Assembly: GCF_902635505.1 (NCBI RefSeq)
Contig: NC_045432.1
Span: 3,019,762-3,083,761 of the forward strand
Origin: Sarcophilus harrisii
Taxonomy: Eukaryota; Chordata; Mammalia; Dasyuromorphia; Dasyuridae
DNA length: 64,000 bases
Direction of reading: 5' to 3'
The position numbers were made by a program, and so were the translations under genes. The notes beneath the pieces are model-generated. The model did not search any database, was not told the origin of the DNA, and saw only the letters and a program-made list of their open reading frames with translations. This document shows positions 24,401 through 35,559 of this stretch, piece by piece. Position 1 is the first letter of the stretch; each line of letters starts with the position of its first letter.

Positions 24401-26215
24401 ACCAGATTTAAAATTATACTATAAAGCAGTGGTCATGAAAACCATTTTGCACTGGCTAAGAAATAGACTAGTTGATCAGTGAAACAGATTAGGTTCACAG
24501 GACAAAATAATCAATGACTATAATAATCTAGTGTTTGACAAACCCAAAGACCCCAGCTTTTGGGATAAAAATTCACTATTTGCAAAAACTGTGGGGAAAA
24601 TTGAAAACTAGTAAGGCAGAAACTAGGCACTGACCCACACCTAACACAGTATACCAAGATAAGGTCGAAATGTGTCATGATTTAGACATAAAGAATGATA
24701 TTATAAACAATTTAGAAGATCATAGGATAGTTCACCTCTCAGATCTCTGAAGGATGAAGGAATTTGTTTAGTGGCAAAGAAGAACTGGAGATCATTATTG
24801 ATCACATAATAGATAGTTCTGATTATATTAAGTTTAAAAAATTTTGTACAAACAAAACTAATGTAGACAAGATTAGAAGGGAAGCAATAAACTGGGAAAG
24901 CATTTTTACATTCAAAGATTCTGATAAAGACCTCATTTCTAAAATATAGAGTCCCAGGGGTCCTCAAACTACGGCCTGCAGGCCAGATTCGGCAGCTGAG
25001 GATATTGATCCCCCTCACCCAGGGCTATGAAGTTTCTTTATTTAAAGGCCCACAAAACAAAGTTTTTGTTTTTACTATAGTCTGGCCCTCCAACAGTCTG
25101 AGGGACAGTGAACTGGCCCCCTATTTAAAAAGTTTGAGGACCCCTGATATAGACATTTGGCTCAAATTTATAAGAATTCAAGCCATTCTTCAATTGATAA
25201 ATGGTCAAATGATACAAGCACACAATTTTCAGATAAAAAATGAAGCTATTTCTAGTCATATGAAAAGGTGCTCTAAATCACTATTGATTAGAGAAATGCA
25301 ATTTAAAACAACTCTGAGGTCGCACTATACACTTCTCAGATTGGCTAAGATGACAGGAAAGGATAATTACAAATGTTGGAGGGGATGTGGGAAGACTGGG
25401 ACACTAATATATTGTTGGTGGAGTTGTGAACAGATTCAGTCATTCTGGAGAACAATTTGGAACTATGCCCAAAGGGATATCAAGCTGTGCATATTCTTTA
25501 ATCCAGCAGTCTTTCTACTGAGTTTATATCCCAAAGAGATATTAAAGAAAGGAAAGGGGGACCTGTATGTGCAAAAAGGTTTATGGCAGCCCTTTTTGTA
25601 GTGGCTAGAAATTGGAAACTGAATGGATGCCCATCAATTGGAGAATGGGTGAATAAAATGTGGTATATGAATGTTATGGAATATTATTGTTCTGTAAGAA
25701 ATGACCAGCAGGATGAATACTGAGAGGATTGGCAAGACTGACATGAACTGATTCTAAGTGAAATGAGCAGAACCAGGAGATCATTATATACCTCAACAAC
25801 GATACTGTATAAGGATGCATTCTGATGTAAGTGGATTTCTTCGACAAAGAGAAGATCTAACTCAGTTTCAATTGATTAATGATAGACAGAAGCAGCTACA
25901 CCCAAAGAACAACACTGGAAAATGAATGTAACCTGCTTGCATTTTTGTTTTTCTTCACAGATTATTTATATCATCTGAATCCAATTCTCCCTGTGCAACA
26001 AGAGAACTGTTCGGTTCTGCACACATATATTGTATCTCAGATATACTGTAACCTATTTAACATGTATAGGACTGCTTGCCATCTGGGGGAGCAGGTGGAG
26101 GGAGGGAGGGGAAAAATCAGAACAGAAGTGAGTGCAAGGGATAATGTTGTAAAAAATTACCCAGGCATGGGTTCTGTCAATAAAAAGTTATTAAAAAATA
26201 AAATAAAATAAAAAA
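21481..26215 (+). mobile_element. Near-full-length L1, 3' part (spacer, ORF2, 3' UTR)
   Basis: This continues the L1 begun at 12700. The ORF1-ORF2 spacer runs to about 22150, the endonuclease region follows (22150-22850), and the reverse transcriptase includes the block [10 protein letters not shown] (frame 23364-23666) and the FADD catalytic motif near 23917. The C-terminal region contains GCGKTGTLIYCWWS (25385-25440), and the 3' UTR ends in an A-rich tail of AAAATAAAAT units to 26215. ORF2 is a pseudogene with many stops and frameshifts. An hAT miniature element sits at 24955-25146. Confidence 0.78.
24955..25146. mobile_element. Non-autonomous hAT element
   Basis: The 192-bp unit has terminal inverted repeats CAGGGGTCCTCAAACT and (right end) AAGTTTGAGGACCCCTG. 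It interrupts L1 ORF2, whose text resumes on both sides. The flanks ATATAGAG (24944-24951) and ATATAGAC (25147-25154) resemble an 8-bp hAT target duplication, with three extra bases on the left. It contains no transposase. Confidence 0.75.
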
Positions 26216-26750
26216 AGGAATGACCAGCAGGATGGTTTCAGAGAGGCTTGGAGAGACTTACATAAATTTATAAGTGAAATAAGCAGAACTAAGAGATCAC
26301 ATTATACAAGGCAGCAACAAGATTATACAATGATCAACTCTGATGGATGTTGCTCTCTTCAACAATGAGATGATTCAAACCAGTTCCAATAGTAATGAAG
26401 AGAATCAGCTATACCCAGAGAAATAACTGTGGGAAATGAGTGTGGACCACAGGATAGCATTTCCACTCTTTCTGTTATTGTGTGCTTGCATTTTTGCTTT
26501 CCTTCTCAGTTTTTTTTCCTTCCTTTCCAGATCTGATTTTTCTTGTGTAGAAAGATAATTGTATAAACATGTATACATATATTGGATTTAACATATATTT
26601 TAACATATTTAACACATATTGGACCACCTACCATCTAGGGGAAGGGGTGGGGAGAAAGAGGGGAAAATTGGGACAGAAGGTTTTGCAAAGGTCAATGTTG
26701 AAAAATTACTCATGCATATGTTTTGTAAATAAAAAGCTATAATTAAAAAA
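26216..26750 (+). mobile_element. L1 3'-end unit
   Basis: It starts at the AATGACCAGCAGGATG point of ORF2, immediately after the A-rich tail of the previous L1, and runs to the 3' UTR and its A-rich end. It differs from the neighbouring L1 tail and is a separate insertion. Another unit with the same start lies at 29296-29815. Confidence 0.65.
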
Positions 26751-27235
26751 GTTATCAAGTTGTGCACATACCCTTTGATCTATCAGTGTTCGTACTGGGC
26801 TTATATAACAAAGATATCTTTAAGTTGTTGGCCTCTACCTCATTTCTGCCATATTGTTTGTTGTCTATTTCCCCCCAAAAGCAGGACCTTCATATTTATG
26901 AAACACTATCAAACATTAGACTATTATAGTCATTTTCTACTGTGTCTTATGTACCCAGTCTATTTCAGTGATACACCACTTTATTTTTTAGCCAATATCA
27001 TATAATTCTGATGATTCCATTTTTTAAAATAGTCTGAAATCTGGTACAGTTAGTCCATCTTCACAATCGTTTTCATTAATTCCCTTCATCTTCTTGATCT
27101 TTTGTTCTTTCATATGATTTTTGTTATTTTTTCTAGTTCTATAAAAAAGTTTTAATAGTTTGGTGTGGCATTGAATATGTAAATTAATTTAAATGGAACT
27201 GTCATCTTCATTGCAGTGGCTCAGCCTATTCATGA
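26751..27235. mobile_element. Mixed old L1 fragments
   Basis: A short + strand ORF2 piece (GTTATCAAGTTGTGCACATA, 26751-26835) is followed by a minus-strand ORF2 piece at about 26900-27235 (GCCAATATCATATAATTCTG). Both are strongly decayed. Confidence 0.5.
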
Positions 27236-27239
27236 GGGA

Positions 27240-27655
27240 GAGGCCAACAACTTAAATTGTATTCCAAGGTGCTCTGTCCATAGGAATATAAATTTTTTCA
27301 TCTCATAAACCTTACAACATATCTTGAAGTTTGGGGACTAGACTTTTTTATTCTCTTCCTTACTTGTTTATTCTATCATTTTAGGGGGAAAAAAACTGGA
27401 TCAATTAACTCCTCTCCAGTCTAGCTTCACTTATCATATCCTGAAATAGTGCTCTAGAAAACCAGTCTCTGATAAAACTCAGTGGGATTCAAATGGAGCT
27501 ACCTGACTATTCCTTGAATGCGAATCATTCTGGCCCTCACTGACTGATCTAAGTTTTGGCTCACTTGGGAATGGCTTGAGTTTTGATGGCTCAGAGTAAA
27601 TGTGAATGGCAACCATTTCTACTCTGGACAGAAACCCTGTGGGTCTTGCCATCCA
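27240..27655. other. Unassigned intergenic sequence
   Basis: No gene or clear repeat end is recognised here. It has near-neutral base composition and only short frames. Confidence 0.3.
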
Positions 27656-27659
27656 AGAT

Positions 27660-27990
27660 TTATTTTTTTTTGAGTAGGCAAAGTAGGGTATCTTTTGACT
27701 GATTTCTTACCTAGCGTTAAATCACTGATTGGGTGTTACCTCAAGCAAACTGAGACCTTGGAAAAAACTTAGCGTACAAACATGATGGACCGCACAGTGT
27801 TTGGGATCATGTTCGGCCATCATGTCATATGTCTTGCCACTGGACTTAATTGACTCTGGAGGAGACAGTGAAGCTAATGATTTCACAATCCTGACTCACA
27901 TCAATTGTCTTGCAAGTCAAGACATCACCCGTGTGATGACATTGGTCATGTTCTAGAACAAAGGAGGAAGAACACGACACAAACAAGGTA
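27660..27990 (+). repeat. SINE with RTE-like or AAC tail, copy 1
   Basis: The block order matches the copy at 34232-34565: an ATCACTGATTGGGTGTTACC head, CTCAAGCAAACTGAGACCTT, CTCTGGAGGAGACAGTGAAG, a CAAGTCAAGACATCACCC block and an AAAGGAGGAAGAACACGACA end. I recall this as a widespread marsupial SINE whose 3' part is borrowed from an RTE LINE; that family name is from memory. Confidence 0.6.
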
Positions 27991-27994
27991 AGAT

Positions 27995-28870
27995 CAAAAT
28001 GAACAGATTGAAACACATAGAGTAATAACTTGAGCAAATTAAAAGAGCAAGAAATAGTTTTTATTTGTTGGGTGCATGAAGAAGGAAAGATTTTATGATC
28101 AGAAATAGAGACCATTAAAAGATGTAAAATGGACAGTTTTAATTGTATTAAATTAAAAAGGGTTTGCACAAACAAAACCAATGCAACAAAGATTAGAAAG
28201 CATAAAGCTAGAAATAATGTTTACAACTGTCTTGATAAAGGACCCATTTCTCATATATAAATATCAATGTCAAATGTTTACCCAATTCATTACCCAAACA
28301 TATCAAATCATTACCCAATTGATCAAATGATATGAACAGTTTAGAGATAGAGAAATTAAAGCTATTTATAGACAGAGGAAAAATATTTTAAATCACAATT
28401 CATTAGAGAAATATAAATTAAGACAATTCTGAGGTGCCACTTAACACCTAGAAGATTGGTTAATATGACAGAAAAGGAAAATCATAAATGTTGGATTGCA
28501 AAAATTGGGACACTAATACATTAGTGAGGTTGTGAACTAACCCAGATGTTCTGTACAGCAATTTGCAACTATCTTCAAAGGGCTATCAAAATGCATGGCC
28601 ATCAAGCAATACCATTCCTAAATCTATATCACAAAGAGGTCAAAAAAGGGAGAAAGGATCTATTTGTACAAAAAATTAATTTGCAACAATTCTTTTTATG
28701 ATGGCAAAGAATGGAAATTGAGGAAATGCCCATCAGTTGAGGAATAGCTGAACTAGTTGTTGTATATGATTGTATGAACAATCAAACAAGGATGAACATT
28801 CACTTTTAAGAAAAACCTCAAAAGCCATATATGAACTGATGCAAAATGAAGTGAGCAGAGCCTGAAAAAC

Positions 28871-28909
<39 letters not shown>

Positions 28910-29290
28910 CAATGACTAATTCTAAATGACAACTCTTCTCTTCAATACAATGATCTAAGACAATTCCAAATTGTCTAAGGATGAAAAATATCCCCTTCCA
29001 GATAAATAAGTGATAAAGTCTTAATGCAGATCAAAGCATACTATTTTTTGCTTCCTCTATTTTTTATGTTTTTCCCTCTTTGGTCTATGTATTCTTTTAT
29101 AACATGACTATGTCATAAAAATCATATATAATATAATATATAATATATAAAGTAATATAAAGGGTAATATTATTTGCATAATTTAACATGTATAACCCAT
29201 ACCAAATTGTTTACTATTTCAGGAAGTGAGAGATGAAGGAAGAAGAGGGAAATAAAAATTAGAACTCATTTTTTCAAAGAAATGTTTAAA
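27995..29290 (+). mobile_element. Old L1 3' half
   Basis: Decayed ORF2 C-terminal text (TTAAAAAGGGTTTGCACAAA near 28150; CAGCAATTTGCAACTATCTT near 28556) leads to an A-rich end near 29290. A (TG)n tract lies inside at 28875-28906, and AT-rich TAATATA repeats near 29120-29165. Confidence 0.6.
28875..28906 (+). repeat. (TG)n microsatellite
   Basis: Sixteen TG units, preceded by ATATA, lie in the part of the L1 that normally reads CATTATATACTTCAACAAC. Confidence 0.9.
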
Positions 29291-29295
29291 AATAT

Positions 29296-29815
29296 GTTTG
29301 TCAATAGCAGGATGATTTCAGAAAGGCCTGAAGAGACTTACATGAACTGATGTTAAATGAAGTGAGTAGAACCCACAGAACATTGTAAACAGCAACAACA
29401 GGATTATGCATAGATCAATTCTAATGAACATGGCTCCTTTCAGCAATGAAGTGATTCAGGCCACTTGTGATGGTAAGAGCCATATGAATCCAGAGAGAGG
29501 AATTTGGGACTGAATGTGAATCACAATATAGCATTTTCACCTTTTTGTTGTTATTTGCTTGATTTTTGTTTTCTTTGTCTTTTTTTCCCCTTTTGGATCT
29601 GATTTTTCTTGTGCAGCATGATAATTTTGGAAATATGTAAAGAAGAATTGCATGTTTAACATATATTGGATTACTTGCTATTTAGGCAAAAGGGTGGGGG
29701 GAAAGGAGAGAAAATTTGGGAACACAAGATTTTGCAAGGGTGAATGTTGAAAAATACCTTTGCATATATTTTGAAAATAAAAAGTTATTTTAAAATAAGT
29801 TTACATGTAACTGTG
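29296..29815 (+). mobile_element. L1 3'-end unit, second copy
   Basis: It begins at the same L1 ORF2 position (AATAGCAGGATGATTTCAGA) as the unit at 26216, again directly after the end of another L1, and runs to a 3' UTR and tail at about 29800. Confidence 0.62.
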
Positions 29816-30009
29816 ATAGAGTAAAATAATATTGAAAAATCTGTAAGTTGTCTTCAGATTTCCCCGTCAGTTAGGTTTCATATAATTTGTATAAAACTTG
29901 AGAGTTAGGAGAGAACATAGTAATCATCTATTATCTATGTAACAGACTTTTGATTTTTGAGAGTCAATGTCCCAGGTTTCTCTGAAACTCTTCATTTAAA
30001 CATTGCTTG

Positions 30010-30163
30010 CAGGGGTCCTCAAACTTTTTAAATAGGGGTCCAGTTCACTGTCCCTCAAACTGTTGGAAGGCCAGACTATAGTAAAAACAATAGCTCTTGG
30101 TGAGGGGGATAAACGTCCTCAGCTGCCGCATCCAGCCCGCTGGCCGCAGTTTGAGGATCCCTG
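30010..30163. mobile_element. Non-autonomous hAT element, second copy
   Basis: The inverted termini are CAGGGGTCCTCAAACT and GTTTGAGGATCCCTG. The body is the reverse orientation of the 24955-25146 copy (shared TTCACTGTCCCTCAAACTGT and CAGACTATAGTAAAAACAA). It is 154 bp with a small internal shortening; no clear target duplication is seen. Confidence 0.75.
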
Positions 30164-30164
30164 G

Positions 30165-30780
30165 AGAGTGTGATAATATTCCAATTTATTGTTTGTTTAG
30201 CCATTCTGCCAGTTGGAGAGCACGACATTAATCTCCACTTTATGACTACTATAAAAAAGGTGTGATAAATATTTTTGCACACAATTCTTTCCCATCTTTC
30301 CTTGATCTCTCTTAGGGTATAGTCCTAGTAGTGTTATAGCTGGATCAAATAAAATTGGTCCTCTACCTTCAATATCAGAAAAACTTGATGCAGGATATTG
30401 TTCCCAATTGCATTCTTATCTAATTTTAGCCCCATTGATTTTTTCACAAAACATTTGAATTTGATATAACTAAAATGAACAGTTTTACCTCCTGCAATCT
30501 CCTCTATTTCTACTTTGTTCCTGAATTCTTTTTTGTCTGATTTATGTATTCATTTGAAACTTCCCTTTGCTTATGTTGCAAAATGTTGATCCGTCCTTAA
30601 TTTCTGCCATCCTGCTTTTCAGGGTTATCAAAAGCTTCTGTCAAAAAGCAAGTCCTTACTTAAATATTTATGGTCTTTGGATTTATGGAAAATTACACTA
30701 CTTGGTTCATTGTCTTCTCAGATTGTACCCAGATTGCCTTTCAGTTATCACAGACTCTAAAAGTGAGTGATCATTTTCTC
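30165..30780 (-). mobile_element. Old L1 ORF2 fragments (minus)
   Basis: The + strand text TTTAGCCATTCTGCCAGTTG and TAGTGTTATAGCTGGATCAA is the reverse complement of the ORF2 C-terminal region, followed by further decayed pieces to about 30780. Confidence 0.55.
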
Positions 30781-31230
30781 CCAGTATTTTCATTATTTCA
30801 TTCCATAACCATGTTCTCCTCATTAGTGAGAATACTGGATCCAAGCTACAAGCTGTTTGGCAACTCCGTGACTTATACACACTTCTGGAGGACCACTTTT
30901 GGGCGAGAAAGAGTAGGGACCTTGAAAAATAGTGTAATTTTGTGTCGTAAGGGATTATGGACCCTGAGTATCTGTAATGATTGCAATCTCAAGGGATCAG
31001 GGGGTTTTCCTCTTCCTCTTCCTCAGTAATAACTACAGCACAGACAAGAAGGGAAGTGATCACACCTTTCTCCAGATTACATTGCCTAACACTCACTGAA
31101 AACTTTCAAACCCCCAGAATCAGATCTGAAAATAGTAGCATGAAAAAGGCTGAAGCTTCAGACATTGCATTTTCCCACAGTTTTCACTTTGGAAATAGAC
31201 CAACTTTAATATAAATTTAAAATCAAGCAA
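30781..31230. other. Unassigned sequence
   Basis: No recognised repeat end. Two overlapping + frames (30670-31029, 30981-31214) were examined and show no domain, leader or splice context. Confidence 0.3.
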
Positions 31231-31329
31231 TAGACTGGGAAAATGAGCACACACATATACACACTCACACGTGTACCTCCCCCCAACACACATTCACAAC
31301 CCAGACCACACAAAAGTACAATGAGGACA

Positions 31330-31790
31330 AGGAAGATCAAGACACAAACAAGAGTAGCAATCACCATCGCAGAGAAAGCAAAAGTAAAACAGACACCATT
31401 CAAAGACATAAGCAAGGAAAAATCATCTTGCTAAAAAGTAACATAATAAAATAATCCAATATAAATACTAAACAAATGTGAATTAAGTGGCAGAACACCA
31501 AACTTCTTAAAGGAAAAAATTAGATAAATTAGAGAAGGAAATAACTATTTCCTCAACTTTTCCTTCTCTGAGTAAGTCTATGTATAAAATAAATAAGAAA
31601 TAATTTGAGAAGATGGAAAGAATTTTAGAAAAGTTAGATATGATAGACTTCTGGGGAAAACTAAATGGAAATATAGAAATATAACTTTTTCTTAGCTGTA
31701 CATGGGACTTTTGCAAAAACTTACCTTGAATTAGGATATAAAAACTTTATAACAAATGGAGAAAAACAGAAATCTTAAATACATTATTTA
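31330..31790 (+). mobile_element. Old L1 endonuclease-region fragment
   Basis: GAGAAAGCAAAAGTAAAACA, then TTAGAAAAGTTAGATATGAT and TTAGGATATAAAAACTTTAT reproduce the order of the L1 endonuclease region. It is cut at about 31790 by an L1 tail on the other strand. Confidence 0.6.
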
Positions 31791-32525
31791 TACACATTTT
31801 TATGAATCATGTTGGGAGAGAGAAATCAGAACAAAAAGGAAAAAAAACATGAGAAAAAATAGAAAAAAGTGAAGATAGCATGTGTTGATTTGCATTCAAT
31901 CTCTAAAACTCTGTTTCTGGATGCAGATGGTGTTTTCTATCCAAAGTTTATTGAGATTTCCTTGGATCACTGAGCTGCTGAAAAGAACTAAGTCTTTCAT
32001 AATTGATCATGACATATTCTTGTTGTTATTGTGTACAATGTATTCCTGGTTCTGCTTGTTTTGTTCAGCATCTGTTCATGTAAATCTTACTAGGTCTTTC
32101 TAAAATCAGTTTGTCCATCATTTTTATAGAGTAATATTCCATTATTTTCATATACCATAACAAATTCAGCCGTTCACCATTTGATGGTCATCTACTTATT
32201 TTCCGATTCTTTGCCACCACAAAAAGGGCTGCTATACATGTAGACCATTTTCCCCCCTTTATGATTTTCTTGGGATATAGACCCAGTAGTAACACTGCTG
32301 GATCAAAGGGTATGCACAGTTTTATAGCTCTTTGGGCATAGTTCCAATTTACTCTCCAGAATAGTTGGATAGTTTCACAACTCTACCAGCAATGTATTAG
32401 TGCCCCAGTTTTCCCTCATCCCCTCCAACATTTATTTCCTGTCATCTTAGCCAATCTGAGAGGTATGATGGTACTTCATAATTGTTTTAATTTACATTTC
32501 TTTAATAAGTAGTGATTCAGAGCAT
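31790..32525 (-). mobile_element. Old L1 3' end and ORF2 C-terminus (minus)
   Basis: The text GCTGGATCAAAGGGTATGCA and ATTTTCATATACCATAACAA is minus-strand ORF2 C-terminus, preceded on the left by an older-type 3' UTR (31800-31960). Confidence 0.65.
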
Positions 32526-32529
32526 TTAG

Positions 32530-33060
32530 AAAAAAAGGGTTTTGACAAAATACAACACCCATTCCTATTAAAAAACATCATAAGCACAGGAATCAACAGA
32601 TCTTTTCTGAAAATGATAAGTAATATATTTTAAAACTAAGAGCAAACATTAGGTATAATGAAAATGAACTTGAAGCTTAAAGAATAAGATCAAGAGTGAA
32701 GCTAGGAAGAACATTATCACCACAATTATTCAATATTGTATATTGACAAGACAAGAAAAACAAATTGGAAGAATACCAAAAGGGAATGAGGAGACAAAAA
32801 CAACCTCTCTTTTCAGAAGATATTCTGGTATAAACTTACAGCACACTAGAGAATCAAATTTTAAAAAAAAAAATTAGTGGAAACAATTAACAAATCTGTC
32901 AAAGTTTCAGGACACAAAGTAATCCCACATAAGTCATCAGCATTTCTCTATACCACCAAAAATCCCAGCAGAAAGAGACAGAAAAAGAAATTCTATTAAA
33001 ACAACTGCAAAGGACTTAAAATACTAAGGAGTCTCTCTGCCAAGACCAATCCATGGACTA
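32530..33060 (+). mobile_element. Old L1 reverse-transcriptase fragment
   Basis: CAACACCCATTCCTATTAAA is followed by GTAATCCCACATAAGTCATC and TTAAAATACTAAGGAGTCTC, which is the ORF2 region just after the active-site block. It is decayed. Confidence 0.6.
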
Positions 33061-33119
33061 CATGAAAACAAGGAGGATAACAATCTTTAAAGATGTAACA
33101 ATAAGAGAAATGTGAATTG

Positions 33120-33395
33120 CCCATCAGTAGTCTGACATATTCTAAGTGCTTAATAGCTCAAAATAATTGTTAACATCCATAAGGTTTGCAAAACACAGTA
33201 TACATGTTCATTCATTTAATCCTTAAGACAGCTCTGGTGAAGCAGGTGCTGTTAATGTTATTTTAAAAATGAGACAGCCTGAAGTGGTATAGCTCCTGGG
33301 CCCCACAGATAGTACCTGAGGCTGGATTTGAATTCAGGTCTTTCTAATTCCAGGTCTAACACTACATCTTCTGTACCACCTAGCAGACTAATTGA
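33120..33395 (+). repeat. MIR/THER-like SINE relic
   Basis: The blocks are GGTTTGCAAAACACAGTATA, a GAGGCTGGATTTGAATTCAG core (33310-33329) and ACTACATCTTCTGTACCACC at the end, in the order usual for MIR-class repeats with a long 5' extension. Confidence 0.6.
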
Positions 33396-34050
33396 TGGTC
33401 CAAGATCCCATGGAAAGCAAAACCAGTCTTCTTACTTAGAATTCAACACTCTTAAAGTTCTGCCTTCCATTGGAAGAACTGGACAGATACAGTGTTGTCT
33501 ATCTGTGCTGAATTATTCATAGAGGCTAAAGAGCATCTGGGATGCTTTATGAGGCCATCCATTTGCCTTTTACACCTAGCCTAGAAACATCCCAGACCAA
33601 CAGCACTCCCTGCCCCCATTTCTTGGAACATGAAGCTTTTAGCACTAAGCTTTATATTTTCTCCCCTCAGCATTTTCGGCCTCTAATTGTAACTACTAAT
33701 CAAGCCAAGTGTGTCCCATTTCATAATTCTTCAATTAAATATTAAAATTTGAAAAATAAAATTTGGCCTTACTTAATTGAATTGTGGAATTACCAAGCAC
33801 TAAATGTGGCCTGAGTGAAATGAGATCTTCATGAGCACACACATTCTTATGTATGTGTGCTCTGGTTTCTGAATGTTTTGATGAAGCAATCAGGGCTGTT
33901 CTCTCAGTTTATGATAAAAGTGTTCTTTTCTAGTTTTTTCTTTTTCTCTTTCTTTAATCATAGGTTTTGCTAGAGAAAATTACCCTCAATCACTGGAGAG
34001 AAAGAGATAGATTTCTGAGGTCAGAATTAGTCCCTAAGCATCTTCTTTAT
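33396..34050. other. Unassigned sequence
   Basis: No gene is supported. Frames 33328-33522 and 33542-33745 (+) show no domain. Confidence 0.3.
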
Positions 34051-34054
34051 GTTT

Positions 34055-34215
34055 TCCTCAATCTGAGGATCCCAGTTTTAGGTCTAGAAAAAGATCTCAC
34101 AGTCCATTTAGTCCTGTCCCCTTCATTTTTCAGAAGAGGAAACTGAGGGCCCAAGTACCTAAGGTAAAACACAGGACCATTGACTTCAGATATATATAAT
34201 TTTTTGCAGTACCAT
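34055..34215 (+). repeat. MIR-like relic
   Basis: The block TTCAGAAGAGGAAACTGAGG at 34130-34149 is the MIR core motif. The flanks have decayed. Confidence 0.5.
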
Positions 34216-34231
34216 GACCTGTTCCTGTAGG

Positions 34232-34565
34232 AGACAGATTTCTTTTTGGACTAAGTAAAAGAAGAGATTCTTTGTCTCATTTTCTACCCAGCCTTAATCA
34301 CTGAATAGGTGCGGCCTCAGTCAAACTGAAACCTGTTGAAAATCTTACCTTAAACCCCCTTTGGACCTAGGGCCATCTCCAGTTGTCCTGATGTCTATCT
34401 GGCGAATAAACCCAGATAGATGGCTCTGAAGGGGAAAGTGAGACAGTGAACTTTCAAGGTTCTCCTTCACTCCAATTGAGCTCATTTTCATGTCAGGGTA
34501 TCACCTCCCTGATGTCAAGGTTCTTTCTGTTAACAAAGGAAAAACAACAACAACAACAAGAATAG
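34232..34565 (+). repeat. SINE with AAC tail, copy 2
   Basis: This is the same block order as 27660-27990: ATCACTGAATAGGTGCGGCC, AGTCAAACTGAAACCTG, CAGATAGATGGCTCTGAAGG, and TGTCAGGGTATCACCTCCCT, ending in AACAACAACAACAAG. The AAC tail is typical of RTE-mobilised elements. Confidence 0.62.
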
Positions 34566-34574
34566 GTACATAAT

Positions 34575-35555
34575 ACATAGTAGTAAATAATCAAAGTAAC
34601 AAAGTGTTTGATAAAAAGAAAAGTTCAAGTTTTGGTAGAAAGAACTCATTGTGTGACAAAAATTGATGGGAAAACTGGAAAGCAGTTTGGCATAACTAAA
34701 CATAGATCAATATGGCACTTGAAATACCAAGATAAGGACAAAATGGGTACTTGATTTTGACCTGTCAAATTTATGATAAGGGAAGACTTTATGACCAGAC
34801 AAGTGACAAAGAAGAACATTAGAAAGGAAATGGATAATTTTAATTACATGAAATTAAAAACAATTTTGGTTTTCTTTTGTTTTGTACAAAACAATTGTAG
34901 AGCCAAATTTAGAAGAAAAACAAGTAGATGGGGAAAATTTGATACCACATCTCTCAAAAATATAAGAAATAGAGATAACATTATAAGAAATGAGTCATTT
35001 TCCAATTAACAAATGATCAAAAAATATGAACAAGAAGTTTTCAGAGGAAGAAATCAAAGCTATCAATAATCACAATGAAAAATGCTCTAAATTGCTAGTA
35101 ATTAGAAAAATTCAATGGAACTAAGACTGAGATACAACCTCACAGTTATCAGTTGGGTAATATGACAAAAAAGAAAAATGAGAAATATTGGAGGGCATGT
35201 AAAATAATGAGAAACTAACGCATACCTGGTAGAGTTGTGAACTAGACTAGCCATTATGTAGAACAAATTGGAACTGTATTCAAAGGACTATAAAACCATG
35301 CATACCCTTTGACTCAGCAATACAACTATTAGGTTTGTTTTCCAAGTAATCAGGGAAGAAAGAACTTTTATGTTCTAAAATAATTAAACTGTTCTATTTG
35401 TTGTGGCAAAAAACAAACAACCAACCAAACAACAAACAACTGGAAATTGAGTGGTTGCTCATCAATTGGGGAATGGCTAAATAAGATTTTGTATATGGTT
35501 GTGATGGAATACTACTTTTCTGTAAGAAATAATGAGATCCATGATCTTAGAAAAA
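34575..35555 (+). mobile_element. Old L1 ORF2 C-terminal part
   Basis: GATAAGGACAAAATGGGTAC, then TGACTCAGCAATACAACTAT and TCATCAATTGGGGAATGGCT follow the order of ORF2. It breaks off near 35555, where a minus copy begins. Confidence 0.6.
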
Positions 35556-35559
35556 CATG

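Noticed and set aside
25005-25601. A 198-codon + frame, the longest in the window
   Set aside because: It starts in the hAT miniature element and continues into the L1 ORF2 C-terminal region; a chance fusion, not a gene.
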